The notes under the pieces: generated by a model
Told to the model about the DNA's origin: nothing
Database searches by the model: none
What the model saw: only the letters and a program-made list of their open reading frames with translations
Shown here: positions 1 through 10,612 of the stretch, piece after piece
Numbering within the stretch: position 1 is the stretch's first letter
Layout of the letters: each line of letters begins with the position of its first letter
Position numbers and translations under genes: made by a program
Source: Pseudoips prasinana
Taxonomy: Eukaryota > Arthropoda > Insecta > Lepidoptera > Nolidae
DNA length: 64,000 nucleotides
Reading direction: 5' to 3'
Assembly (NCBI GenBank): GCA_951640165.1
Contig: OX621242.1
Location: 22,502,001-22,566,000, forward strand

Positions 1-953
1 GCTACGAAAAGTCACTGACCTAGTGCGCGGCGTGGTGCGGCGTGCAGCGGGCGGCGGCCGTTTACCTATTATTACGGACTCCGATCTACATCATGTTGAA
101 AATTATGAAAATGAAAAATAATTTCCTGTGGCTAAAGTATTCATTGAATTTGATAGATTTTTTGTATACGGGTTAAGAACATGCCATTCTTTACGTGGTT
201 TAGAGGAATGTCAATCGTCCTGCTCCACATTGTATATTGTATATACATATGTTCTTAGTCTTTTCTAAGTGTTTGTAATGGCAAAATCTATATGCCTACT
301 ATAATTATTCGATAATTATTTTTTTATAAAAGTAAAATATTAATTGAAATAACATTAAAATTGCGTCTCTCACCATTCCCTGTCCCGTAAAGTGGAGGCG
401 ACGGAAGACGGTTCTTAGCTGCTGTGCCGTGAATAAATTATAATGATAAGACTCATGCCTTCGCAATATTGAAGGCGTTTTGATCATTAAGCGGTCCCAC
501 CCCACCCGCTCAGTTTCGAGGTATTTTTCCGGGATGGGACCCGGGAATGATTCCCCATTAGTCCCTTTCCCTTTTCATCCCTCCCCCAAGGCCGTGGCCT
601 CAACAAGAACGCTTCAACTTCTTTCATCTTCGGTACTTCGGGTGGTGCAAAACGCAAAATGATGGTTGGATCGTGCGATGAAAGGGAACCGGGCTCGCGA
701 GAGGATTAAAGAATTCGCGACAAAAATACATGTCGTTTTGATTGTAGATAGCACTTGTGATTCGGTAGAGTGTGAACCGATGCTCATTGCTCGCGTAACG
801 TGAGCCCTCAGTTTCCCTTCTGAGCTCTCAGTAGATAGTGTACATTTTTAGTGATCTGTTTTTATTTTTAGTGGTTTATTTATATCCGAGTACAAGCACA
901 GGAAGCTTTATTTAAGAAGTAAATATTTTTTTAAAATAAACTCTAGTATGGAT
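1..953. other. No gene recognised; GC-rich left edge
   Basis: The first 60 bases are GC- and CpG-rich, then composition falls to the AT-rich background. Short open frames at 305-505 (minus) and 480-662 (plus) show no motif I recognise. The GC-rich edge could be the end of an exon or promoter lying outside the window, but nothing here proves it. Confidence 0.3.
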
Positions 954-1522
954 AATGAAATGAAATTTTATCAGCACTTGGGTATTAACATACACTTGTA
1001 CTTATCAAGCTCACAATGCAGTATGTGCTGCATTGTGAACGCAACTTAGTCGTCAGTATAATAATAACAAAAAAAATATTAGTCCGTCCCTGCGCTCAGT
1101 TTCAGAATAGTCCATATATTTTATAAAATCCTTAAATAAATAACAAGTCAGTTGAATACAATCCATGCTAATGTCAACGTTGCTCAGTCTTGTTTAAATT
1201 GAGGTACTATATTATGAATATCAAGCTTTTAGAACAAACTTTGATGACGTTTACAGTTGGCATTGGAGGCTTTCACTACTTCATAGGACAATTCTAAGTT
1301 ATGCGACAAAAATTAAAAAAATGCGACTGTTTCTATAGGAAGCGACATTTTTTTCGCGTCGGAATGCTATTCAGTTTCTTATTATATTGTTCAATTCATT
1401 TTATAAAGTAATACCATATCGCTGTATTATTTTTTTAGTTAGTGTTACTTTTAAACTATATTCGACTATGTTTATGTATGTAATACCCAAGTGCTGAATA
1501 AATATCATTATTTCATTTCATT
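954..1522. repeat. Inverted pair of repeat termini
   Basis: Bases 954-987 and 1481-1522 are imperfect inverted copies sharing the core TAATACCCAAGTGCTG and an AT tail containing ATTTCATTTCATT. The right copy carries AATAAA just before the tail, as a LINE 3' end would. Either this is a 569-bp foldback element or two LINE tails lie head to head. Between them lies a small hairpin, 1011-1021 against 1028-1038, with 11-bp perfect arms and a 6-base loop. Confidence 0.5.
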
Positions 1523-2464
1523 TAACTTCATTATAGATATCCTTCTAAAGAACTGTAAATGAACAAAGACAGCTAAGTATTACAATTACCTAACATCAAC
1601 AGATCATGAATGTCGTCATTATTCCGTGAGTCGTTTAAATACACCCGTAAGTAATTACCTTAGATGATTTTACAAGCGGCTTTGGGCCCTGACTGACGTT
1701 AAATTTGTCAAGTAAGAAAATAGCAATAAGGGTGAAATTTGTAATTACAGTTTATAACGTGGAGGGAAACAAAATGTTAAAAAAATATATATGTAGGTAA
1801 GAAAGACGCATAGTTTCCGAGACTTTTTGAAGACATTTCCATCTATTTTTAGTTGTATACTTACTTTTCGGGTTTACACTTCATTTCTACGTCAATTTCA
1901 AGAGAGGTAGGACATAGCGTTCATTCGCTCAAAGGGCAGCCCGACTGGGGAAGTACCTCCACCTTACATAAGACACTCCTTAATAATAACATTAATAATT
2001 TTAATGTTGTGTTTCCGAGTGTGAGTAAGGTCGCCAGAGCTCATTGGGGTGGGGGGAAGGTTCAGCAACAATTGTTTGGGACGCCAACCGACTCGTCTCG
2101 AAACGTCCAAGTATTGGCAAAAAAACTTGCACAAAAATTACCAATTTGGCTGAAGCGCTTTAAACAATTAGGTATGCTTAAATATCAGAACGGAATTGCA
2201 TCATTTGTGCACTCTGTCACTTAAACACACAATTATTATACGCACTCACGCCACGCAAGCAAAGTCGCCGGTAGAAGCTAAAAGTAAATAAAAGTATACA
2301 TTCACCTCTATGTGAATAACATCTTGTATTATTATAATAATGTCACCTTGGGATGACCACTTGCAGACTCGAGAATTGATATAGAAGGGCAAGAGTTGCG
2401 AACATTTTGGATACGGTATAAGACGATAACAAATATTTAAAATATATGTTTAGGGTTTTTCAGT
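1523..2464. other. Unassigned AT-rich stretch
   Basis: No recognisable gene. An open frame of 123 codons at 1853-2224 (plus) has a basic C-terminal half but no motif or family I recognise. No clear splice or promoter context supports it, so I do not call it a gene. Confidence 0.35.
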
Positions 2465-2602
2465 ATATTACTGTCCCACTGCAGAGCAAGGACAGGTCAG
2501 GTCGCAGGTCCAGTGCAGTAGGACAACAATGGATTTCCTCCTTTGGAGTAGGCCACGGTCAACCAGGCTGGCCGATTGCGGGTTATTGGCAGACTTCACA
2601 TG
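2465..2602 (+). repeat. Lepidopteran interspersed repeat B, partial
   Basis: The stretch contains a variant of TGTCCCACTGCAGGGCAAGG and the later phrase GGCAGACTTCACATGCC. Both recur at 34466-34550 and 63790-63885, so the family has three copies in this window. The pattern is one I know as widespread in moth and butterfly genomes. A short local rearrangement around 2490-2520 breaks the usual order. Confidence 0.6.
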
Positions 2603-2830
2603 CCATAATAGAACCAACCATAATAGAACTCTTCACTCATCTCATAATCGTCTTCTACAATGTCCTCACCATCGAACTGACTTCCTTCATAAATCTTTCT
2701 TCGTCCAATCCATTCTGCTCTGGAACGCGCTACCACCCGATCAGGATGGCTAAAAGTCGCTATACGTTTAAAAAGAAGATTCGTGACCACATCACTGATA
2801 AGCAACGTCCAGTATCAGCTAATCAATAGG
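2603..2830 (+). pseudogene. LINE reverse transcriptase C-terminal fragment
   Basis: Two overlapping frames together give a stretch typical of the end of a CR1/Jockey-group ORF2: a histidine- and asparagine-rich segment, then HKSFFVQSILLWNALPPD, then a lysine-rich segment containing KSRYTFKKKIRDH. The phrase 'FF..S..LWN.LP.DI' followed by a basic helix is the usual C-terminal signature after the thumb. The frame changes once, near 2745, so the fragment is dead. It directly follows repeat B and is 5' truncated. The clade cannot be settled from so short a piece. Confidence 0.65.
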
Positions 2831-2877
2831 AAAATCAATATGTCCGTATGTATAGGTATTATATTATATTGTGTAGG

Positions 2878-3030
2878 TATAAAGTAAAGTAAAGTAAAGT
2901 AAAATACTCTTTATTGTACACCAATACATAGCATAATAATTTAAAATAAAGTTATTAAAGTACAATGGGCGGTCTTATCGCTGCTGCGATTTCTTCCAGA
3001 CAACCTTAAACGGAATATACTCCAAGGATC
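2878..3030 (-). repeat. LINE 3' tail with AAAGT microsatellite
   Basis: About five AAAGT units at 2878-2902 are followed by CTTTATTGTACACC and, further on, TCTTCCAGACAACC. On the minus strand this reads as a LINE 3' UTR ending in an ATAAAG-type signal and a short pentamer tail. The motif is common in Lepidoptera. There is no coding part here. Confidence 0.5.
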
Positions 3031-3195
3031 TAGAAATAAATTGGGTAGCGAAGGTGTTTGAATAAATTAAACTTAACCTAACTTAAACTAACAAAAGTCA
3101 ACAGATATAAAAATACATACATAAATAAATAAATATACTAATATCCCTATGATATATATTAATAAATATTTATATTAAGAATATATTGTATTTAT

Positions 3196-3321
3196 GTATA
3201 CAAGTAAATTTATGTATGTAAGTAAGTACTTACATACATAAATTTACTTGTATACACACTATTTCTACATATATACATGCTATATAAGTATATAGCATGT
3301 ATATATGTAGAAATAGTGTGT
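3196..3321. repeat. Two adjacent perfect hairpins
   Basis: Hairpin 1: arms 3196-3224 and 3227-3255, 29 bp, no mismatch, 2-base spacer AG. Hairpin 2: arms 3254-3286 and 3289-3321, 33 bp, no mismatch, 2-base spacer AG. They share bases 3254-3255. The sequence is AT-rich but not a simple repeat. Perfect arms with a 2-base loop point to a recent template switch, or to a library or assembly artefact. Confidence 0.9.
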
Positions 3322-3510
3322 ATTATTATGTTATATCTAGTGTTTATTTATATAATTAAACCATATTTGATAATTTTGACAATTTTAGTGCACCTACCTT
3401 AGTCTTTCTGCACCACCCAAAGGTTGACTGGTAGATAATGCCTATGGCATTAAGTCCGCCTATGTACAATATTATTTGTGCTAAAGTTTTTAAATAAAAT
3501 AAATAAATAA

Positions 3511-4220
3511 AACGCCACTATGTCAGTGGGACTCCAGGACCAGAACTCGAAACTTCTCCATTTGCAGCGAGGTGTGAGATAGGGAGATGTTAGATCTCCG
3601 AAACTGTTCACCGCTACATTGGAAGATGTCTTCAAGCTTCTGGACTGGAAAGGCTTTAGCATCAATGTCAATGGCGAGTACATCACCCATCTTCGATTTG
3701 CCGACGATATAGTAGTCATGGCTGAGACCCTTGATAAACTCGATGGCCTCAGCAGAGTCTCTCAACAAGTGGGTCTGAAAATGAACATGGAAAAGACGAA
3801 AATCATGTCGAACAGCCTTGTTGCACCCAGTCTAGTTAAGGTTGGAGACTCTGCACTCGAAGTTGTAGAGAACTGTATTTACCTATTCTAGACCATCCAA
3901 CTTCGAGACGGAGGTCAATCGTAGAATCCAACTCGGCTGGGCAGCGTTCGGAAAGCTACGTAATATCTTCTCGTCCCAAAATACCGCAGTGTCTCAAGTC
4001 GAAAGTCGTCTTCGACCAGTGCGTGTTGACAGTGATGACTTGCGGAACAGAGACGTCGACGCTCACTATGAGCCTTATCAGGCGGCTCATGGTCACCCAA
4101 AGAGCAATGGAAAGGGCTATGCTTGGAGTTTCCCTGCGAGATCGAATCAGAAATTTTGAGATCCGCAGACGAACCAAAGTAACCGACATAGGCGCAAGGG
4201 TTTTTCATACTTACAAATAA
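3511..4220 (+). pseudogene. RTE-type reverse transcriptase fragment
   Basis: This is part of the polymerase of an RTE-type LINE ('endonuclease-reverse transcriptase'). In order it shows LQRGVR, an in-frame stop where the family has Q, GDV..SPKLFTATLEDVF, then LRFADDIVV (the FADD catalytic box), then KMNMEKTKIM. After a frameshift near 3890 come the thumb-like segments QLGWAAFGKLR, TQRAMERAMLG and RDRIR..EIRRRTKVTDI. The nonsense codon and frameshifts make it non-functional. Both ends are truncated: there is no endonuclease and no C-terminal part. A piece of the missing 3' end type lies at 58553-58800. Confidence 0.85.
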
Positions 4221-5486
4221 TTCATTAAAATTAATAAAGTTTACGTTTAAGGAAGATTTTCGTCTTATTCTTTAAAAGTACTTTTGTTATCAAACATTCT
4301 TATATTTATTTATTAAATAGTGACGCTACAAATTATAAATTGTAATATCAAAATTAAACATTACCTATATTTACTTTGAACTATCACTTGCGAATTGACA
4401 ATATTTTGTAAGTACTTAAGCTTTTTAAAAACGATGTCTTTTTTACAATACTACTTGTGAATTATTTAAACAGAAATCTTGGTAAATTGTTAAACATTTT
4501 ACGATTTAGAATCACGTTTTATAATGTTTTTACGTATAACTTCAAAAATGGGATATCATAAATAAATATAACCCGTCCGTCCGGCGGGTATTAGATTTAC
4601 GCTTCGTATTGTGAATGATGCTGTAAAAATTGAAATTTAAATCTTAAACTTGCAACTTTTTAAGCTTTAAAAGACAGATAAAATAATATTTTCTTCATAA
4701 GGGCTTCGACTAGACTTCATAAGGAGATATGAAGAGTAGATTAACTTATTTTATTTTGTATAACGGGATTAATATGTTAATATACAGTGTTATTTAATAT
4801 AGCATAATGATTCTCACTTCTGTCATACTACTTCAGTGTAAAGGATATAATTGGGTAGGTACAAAATTGTAAAACTAATTTGTGGACGACGGGGCTGGTT
4901 CCACTGTAAGTTACTTTTAGCATTTAAGTTATTTATTATACCCCCACTGTTTATTGTCCAAAAAAATAAAAAAAACTGTGTATATATCAGCCATTTTACT
5001 AGTAAAGAAAGCCGATAGATAACTCTTACATTCTCCGACAGGGTGTTGTTAGCAAGGGAATCCTAAATTTCATCTGCCAGTGTGTATCGTTCGTAGCTTA
5101 ACGCAGAGCGCCTACACCGGATTGGTAAAGGGTGCTGGTTCGATTAAATTTATGATTTACCATTTTTGTTATAAGATAAATGTAGCTGTTACTCCATTAA
5201 ACAAAAACATTGGCTCTGGTATTGAAATAAAAAATCACCTAACGGAGCTCCTGGCAAAACTTTCGGCTACAATGGCAAAACTCAATAGAAAGTAGCCAAC
5301 TACATGAGACATGTTGTTGGGCACTTGAGTTTGGTGTTTTTATTGTCAGTAGAATCCCAATAGCAAGGCCCGATCAGAATTATAAGCCAGGAAAATATCT
5401 GCGATTGAACTAATAGGTACGCAAAATTGCCCGATAAAGTTTTACTCGTGACAACATTTGTATGCCTGTATATATATAATATGTAT
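4221..5486. other. Unassigned AT-rich stretch
   Basis: I see no gene. At about 5090-5150 the phrase GGTGCTGGTTCGATT resembles a tRNA B-box and could be a decayed SINE head, but no tail or A-box can be fixed. A 71-codon open frame across it (5080-5295) is probably chance. Confidence 0.35.
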
Positions 5487-5542
5487 TGTGGCGAGCGGTA
5501 GGTCAGGGGATTGGAAAAGAAACTAGTGTTTGCACAGGAACT

Positions 5543-5548
5543 TTTATT
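5543..5548 (-). promoter_or_regulatory. LTR poly(A) signal
   Basis: AATAAA on the minus strand, about 57 bases before the LTR 3' end and downstream of the putative start site, as expected for the R region. Confidence 0.5.
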
Positions 5549-5817
5549 GGCGTCGACAGTGACAGTTGGTTCACCACTACAACACGGAAAACACGTACTT
5601 AGAGTCCCGGCGACTAGCTCTTTGGTTACAGTCCACACGTAGAGCACTTCGAAGTACCCGTGACGAGCACTGCCAAAGTTTAAGTCCCGACGTACACGGC
5701 ACCCTTCACACTGTGTAGGGAACACTTAGCACGGTTTACTGTCACTGATCACTTGCACTTGTTCAGCTTTCCACTTAGATTTCTTCCGCTTAATACGCCT
5801 GTGATTTCACTTGAATT

Positions 5818-5853
5818 AAAACTGAACTGATCTGCTGTAACAATCCATTTATA
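5818..5853 (-). promoter_or_regulatory. LTR core promoter (TATA plus initiator)
   Basis: Reading the minus strand, TATAAATGG (5853-5845) is followed about 20 bases later by TCAGTTCAGTT (about 5828-5818), an arthropod initiator-like TCAGT. The spacing suits a Pol II start inside the solo LTR. Confidence 0.5.
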
Positions 5854-6241
5854 CATTTATTCTTCCAAATTTAAAACATTTCGTAAGTCGTTCACTACTA
5901 TATCCTGTAGTTATTGCCAATAAATTGATACTTTTTTTAGCATGTAATAAAAACACTATTTTTTAAATTTTAATTATAATAAGTAAATAATTAAGTACAT
6001 TTTCTTTCTAGAAAAATATGACAAATTAGTCGTAACGTAATGCTTCTGTCCTTGTTTTCACCTATCTCTTTCTTTTCATTCATAAAACTCGCTCTCTCTT
6101 TTTCTAATTATTCTGGAAACATCTAATGTCAATGTTTAATTCTCTTTCTTTTGTTCTGGTATTATCTAGAACGTTCTAGCGCTGTTTCAAAAGCCGCCAA
6201 AAACCCTTAGCGGTATTAGGGTTTCGAGCCCGAACGTGACA

Positions 6242-6587
6242 ATATATATTTTTGGTTTTTTTTTATATTCTCCATATTAAAGTAATGAGCTGTTTATCTA
6301 ATTAGTGAGCTATTTTCCTAATATATGCGATGTAAAATGCCTTATCCACTCTTCTTAGTTCGAACTCGTTCGGCGCACAGCGAACCGTCTGCAAGGGGTG
6401 GGTACCCTCAGTACTAGACAGTAAGAACGACACAACCAATATCATTCTGTGTTATTTGCTTGAGGATTAAAGACACGAGAGGTACTCGAATCTAGACAGC
6501 GCAAAAGGACAATAATACTGAACTTCATTTGTTAAATGTAGATGATAAAGTTTTGTAGTACTATATATTTATATTATATGTTACTCT
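6242..6587. other. No feature seen
   Basis: AT-rich flank of the solo LTR. I see no open frame, repeat or RNA structure I can support. Confidence 0.4.
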
Positions 6588-6775
6588 GTGTGGTGACGGC
6601 GGCGAATATCAGAATATCATCACCCCATCTCATCCCTTGGGGGGCGTAGAAGTCGACCCGACGGAATGTCTACGAGAGGATGGGCAACAGCTTCCTTCCG
6701 AGTACTATGACCATCTTATAGCGATCGCCAACCCGCCTGCCAAGCGTGGCGATTATGACTTTTGATGGCTGATCA
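6588..6775 (-). repeat. Interspersed repeat A, copy 1
   Basis: A copy of the most frequent long repeat in the window. Diagnostic phrases are CATCTCATCCC, ACTATGACCATC, GCGATCGCCAACCC and CAAGCGTGGCGATTATG. Other copies lie near 10613, 23098, 38530, 56363, 56655, 61599 and 63480. On the minus strand full copies start with a phrase like GACGTCCACTGCTGGACAAA, known from many lepidopteran genomes. It has no coding capacity. Confidence 0.7.
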
Positions 6776-7044
6776 CTCGCTGACGTCTGGTTCTTTTTTA
6801 TTTCAAATCTTACCTCGGAAATGATATTCTGAAGTAAAATGATTAGATAGTAAAGTGGATTCATATAGAATACATTCCCAAAATTCTATTAAATGGACAG
6901 AGTTGAATTAAATATTTACATGTATTTGTATTGTTTCCCATGATACAGATATTTATTTACATAGAGTGAACGTTACCTTTAAAACTTGAATTTCTGATTG
7001 AGATGTTCTATACAATTAGCTTCATAATTAACATATCGCTTCCT

Positions 7045-7232
7045 ATTGCGAGACTTCCAATGATACATAATTATAACACTCGACATAGGCACAGGCTACG
7101 TACAAGTAAACACAAACTTTGCAACTCCAACAAAACGCTCAACGGCTCGAGTAATGGGACCTGGCTTTTAAAACACACTACCAGATGAGATCAAAGATGC
7201 AGTTTCCAAGACGATATTCAAAAGCAGGCTCA
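7045..7232 (+). pseudogene. LINE ORF2 C-terminal fragment
   Basis: Joining two frames gives HNYNTRHRHRLRT, then a short variable part, then DEIKDAVSKTIFKSRLK. This is the usual order (NTRH..., LPDEI, basic terminal helix) at the end of CR1-group ORF2 proteins. The frame shifts near 7185, so it is dead. A SINE lies immediately after it, with the sequence TCAAAAT on both sides of that SINE. Confidence 0.6.
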
Positions 7233-7508
7233 AAATAATAATAATAATATCCTGGGACATTATTCAGACACGGTCATCTGATCCCAAACTAAGCAGAGCT
7301 TGTACTATGGAAACCAGATAACTGATATACTACATACATATACCTACAATTTTTTTTGTAAATACATACTTATATTAGATAATTTTCACCCAGACCCAGG
7401 ACAAACACCATGTTTATGCACACAAATATCTGTCCCATGTGGGAATCGTACCCACGACCTGCGGTGTAAAGGGCAGCATATCTACCAACCACGCCAACAG
7501 GTCCGTCA
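7233..7508 (-). mobile_element. tRNA-derived SINE (Metulj-like), copy 1
   Basis: On the minus strand it starts with TGACGGACCTGTTGGCGTGG (A-box region). The B-box follows as GGGTACGATTCCC (one change from GGTTCGATTCC), then the conserved body with ACAAGCTCTGCTTAGTTTGG, and an ATT-repeat tail. Possible 7-bp target duplication TCAAAAT flanks it. It sits on the end of a LINE fragment. Full relatives are at 29601-29866 and 59596-60127. Confidence 0.8.
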
Positions 7509-8752
7509 AAATCTGGCTGATAGATTAAGAATTCGACGATAATGACTCCCAGATTATGAAACTCCCGATGACTTAAGTATCGATTAGTGTGGATAATTAA
7601 TAAAATATAAAATGACATAAAGTTATATGTACAACCTAAATTATTTTTGTAAACGAGTTATTATAATAATTATTATTTACATTCAGACAATATGTAGTAA
7701 AACATTTTTTAAAACATATTATTACAAATTATAACATTCAGACAATATGTAGTAAAATATAAATTTCAATCATTAAACTTAAACATAAACTCCTTGACAA
7801 TAACTTAATACAAGCTAGCTAAATATCACTACTATTATAAAATAAATTGTATAATTGTTTTATCATTCCGTGTACCTAAATATCTATAATATGCAACTAG
7901 AAATAATAACTGTATTACTACAAACATGTTCTGACTATTTACAAGCGCTTTTTTAAAGTCGACGTAAATAAAAACCTTTTTTTGTTTTATTTTATTTATT
8001 TATAAAATTATTGAAATTATGAATTTGTGACTTGTAACTCTTGTTAACAATAAATAAATGAAATGAGATACAACAATATCCTCATTAAATTCCAGATTTT
8101 TATAATTGTACAGTAATAATATACTGGTAGCTCAAGTCTGCTCATGCGCTAATACAGTAAGCTTGAAGATAACTTAGTAACTACAAGTTTAAGCGGCACC
8201 ACTAATGTTGTTTCGAACTACCTACAACAGTAAGGTACTGAGTTTGAAAATGCCGGAGCAAACACGATATTGCGCAATTCTGGAGGAAAATTGGTTTAAT
8301 TTGTTTTCTGTGACCTAAGAAAATAGTTATAAATAGAATATCTCTTTGAAGCCCGTGGGCGTCATACAAGTATTCCGTAAAAATTGTATATTTATGTGGA
8401 ATCGTCATTTTTTTACCCTACCGTGCAGTGCATGACGTGGTAGAGAAACACTGCCAGAAAACTCAGAAGGAATCCTTTTTATAGAATATCCTATAAATAG
8501 AACAAACATATACACTTTAAAACTAAGGAGGGATTCCATAGTTTTATATTAAAATTTAAACTTGACGCACTAAGATCTTCATTTCTTTTCTCGTATTTGC
8601 CCAGCCAGGCTACGGAGTTCCCTTCCCGATAAAATGTTTTCAGACGGTCTAGGCTAATATTTAACCACAGTGATAACATTTCTAATGTACGTACAATTCC
8701 TTCTAAACCATAGTTTACGTCCAGTTGACACTGTGGTCAACCGTAAAATGTC
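7509..8752. other. Unassigned stretch with small repeats
   Basis: No gene recognised. Bases 7679-7706 and 7735-7762 are near-identical direct repeats containing ATTCAGACAATATGTAGTAA. Bases 7905-7980 contain ACATGTTCTGAC...AAGCGCTTTTTT...AATAAAAAC, a LINE-tail-like segment also found at 60640-60725 and, inverted, at 61485-61570. A frame of 62 codons on the minus strand (8491-8679) has no recognisable motif. Confidence 0.4.
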
Positions 8753-9030
8753 ATATAAAAAACCGACCAAGTGCGAGTCGGACTCGCGCACGAAGGGTTC
8801 CGTACCATTATCTATAAAATCGAGAAAAAGATTCACGTTTGGTGTATGGGAGCCCCCTTAAATATTTATTTTATTTTTTTAGTATCTTATAGCGGCAACA
8901 GAATTTGTGAAAGTTTCAACTGTCTAACTATCACGGTTCATGAGATACAGCCGGGTGACGGACGGACTGACAGACAGACAGCGAAGTCTTAGTAATAGGG
9001 TCCCGTTTTACCCTTTGGATACGAAACTTT
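8753..9030 (+). mobile_element. MITE-like repeat ('GGGTTCCGTA' family)
   Basis: The left end has GTGCGAGTCGGACTCGCGCA and AGGGTTCCGTACC. The right end has GACGGACGGACTGACAGACA and GGGTCCCGTTTTACCC, then GGATACGAAACTTT. The left AGGGTTCCGTACC and the right end are imperfect inverted repeats. I know this arrangement as a very widespread short repeat in Lepidoptera. It is non-coding. Confidence 0.7.
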
Positions 9031-9728
9031 ATTTGATCTAATCCGAAAATTATTGTTTTCATACATGTACAGACGAATATTTTGATGGGCGACACACGTC
9101 TAATCAAGGTTCACGGCAAATCGATAGAAGATAACACAAAATTTACGAGCTCCTACGTCTATTCTTATTAAGATTAAGACGTCAATAGCCCGAGTAAAGA
9201 AATTGCGACAATTTATTGACCACTTATTACAACAAAAGAAAGGTCGTGCGGTCGTGCCTTCAGTTTATTTTCAACCTCGTGTGGGTGTTGTGACGTCATC
9301 TAAATACATGCAGAGTTTATTGAGGGACGGTGTAGTACAGGATTATATAATCTATACTATGTAAACAAAAGAGTTAGGAGTTTGCTAAGGGCGGCGTCTA
9401 TAAACTATGGTAATTGTAATATATAGATTGTACTCACTTTTCTTATGGGCAGTCGTTACCCTTGCGTCAGGTTCTAGTCACCCATTAGGTCTCTGACATG
9501 GCTTAACGACTTTTGCCTTAAGACTACAACCGGGACTTAACGTGCCCTCCGAAGCACACAATTAATCCTCTCTGGTGGTCATCCATCTATGGACTGACCG
9601 TGAGCCTAGTTGCTGTACCTCGCCAATTACTTACTGACTGGTGACAGCATATTGTATTATTAATGTACACCGCCGCTTAAAGCCAGTTGCTCTCGTCTGT
9701 ACGTGATCAGCGAGGTTAAGTTCCCGGA
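9031..9728. other. No gene recognised
   Basis: Moderately AT-rich sequence without open frames of interest. I see no repeat shared with the rest of the window. Confidence 0.35.
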
Positions 9729-9777
9729 AGTGGTCGTTAGTCAACAGTGGTTAGACCACTGTTGACTAACGACCACT
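9729..9777. repeat. Perfect 23-bp hairpin
   Basis: Arms 9729-9751 and 9755-9777 are perfect inverted repeats with the 3-base loop TAG. The arm begins AGTGGTCGTTAGTC. It sits 23 bp left of an R1-clade insertion but is not part of it. Confidence 0.95.
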
Positions 9778-9799
9778 ACCTACTAAAAATAATGGCTAA

Positions 9800-10183
9800 G
9801 GTACAAACCAGAGCCCCTGGGACCGCTGGCGTTTGGAGGAGGGGCACTCCACTCGTCTTATATAAGCGGTCCCGGGAAGAGGAAACCTGTTTTAGCTCAG
9901 GTTGCCTAAACGTGCTTGTGCGTGATGGGGAGGGGAGGAGGCATTTGGGCCCCTCCCGTCCCCGGAGTAGAGTCTCAGACGCTCAGTGTACAGCGAGGGT
10001 ACTGGCGAGATCGTTCACGAGTACCCAGAGCCCCCGCTACAGGCATTGTGAGGCTGGCCACCATGGTGGTTTTAGTGCGTATCCCGGGACTAGCCTGGCG
10101 AGTCCCACATAACCCGTCGCCTCCCCAAGCGGCGGGTATGCGTAACGTATTTCCACCATGTAAAAAAAAGGGTACAAACCAGA
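9800..10183 (+). mobile_element. R1-clade LINE 3' fragment with 13-bp target duplication
   Basis: Bases 9800-9812 and 10171-10183 are the same 13 bases, GGTACAAACCAGA, flanking a 358-bp GC-rich body (9813-10170). The body ends CCATGTAAAAAAAAG. Its last part (CCGTCGCCTCCCCAAGCGG) is close to the end of the R1-clade element at 27040-27090 (CCGTCGCTTCCCCAGCGG). This is a 5'-truncated insertion holding only the 3' UTR. The 121- and 93-codon frames inside are not genes. Confidence 0.8.
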
Positions 10184-10289
10184 ACACAAGCATTTAGATC
10201 TCCCCTTTTCTATGGATGAACAACCACTCCCGTGCCGCCAAAAAGACCACTTTTTTATAAAATCTGTGGAATAATTATATTCTACTTTT

Positions 10290-10590
10290 CAAACTTAAAA
10301 ACTACCATATATCATGACGTATTGTCAATAAATTGTTACGTTTTTTTAGCATATTATAAAATCACTATTTTTATAATATGAATTATAATAACTAAAGAAT
10401 AAATAAGAGTATCTATTTTCCGTGTTGAACCCGTAATCATAAAAGTGCTGTTTTAATATACAATATATTTCCCTATAAAACTGTAAATGTAAATAAATCT
10501 CTGTATCATAGGAAACAATAGAAATACATATGCAATTCACGGAATATTCTAGTTACAACAAACAATGTAAAAGCGCCAAAAATAATATAT
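10290..10590 (-). repeat. Decayed fragment of the 5487-6241 LTR
   Basis: Two stretches match the solo LTR in the same order: TTGTCAATAAATTG...TTTTTTTAGCAT (10325-10355, compare 5915-5945), and TATTCTAG...AAAGCGCCAAAAA (10540-10585, compare 6165-6212). The middle is diverged. No termini can be fixed. Confidence 0.5.
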
Positions 10591-10612
10591 GTGGTAAATA
10601 TTTCGTTTTCGA

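Larger units (their letters stand above)
5487..6241 (-). mobile_element. Solo LTR, minus strand
   Basis: On the minus strand this 755-bp block starts TGTCACG and ends CGCCACA, the TG...CA ends expected of an LTR. It carries LTR promoter and poly(A) signals in the right order. The bases outside are ATGTAT (left) and ATATAT (right), a possible 6-bp target duplication with one mismatch. No primer-binding site, polypurine tract, gag or pol lies next to it, so it is most simply a solo LTR left by recombination. A more decayed relative lies at 10290-10590. The frame of 141 codons on its minus strand is not a gene. Confidence 0.65.

Noticed and set aside
2878..2905. Satellite array
   Set aside because: Only about five AAAGT units, best explained as the tail of a minus-strand LINE.
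5300..5725. 141-codon minus-strand protein
   Set aside because: It lies in the U5/R part of a solo LTR and adjoining flank, so it is a chance frame.
7679..7762. CRISPR-like direct repeats
   Set aside because: Only two near-identical units in AT-rich eukaryotic DNA; no array.
9747..10112. 121-codon plus-strand protein
   Set aside because: Starts in a hairpin and runs through an R1-clade 3' UTR; high GC keeps it open.
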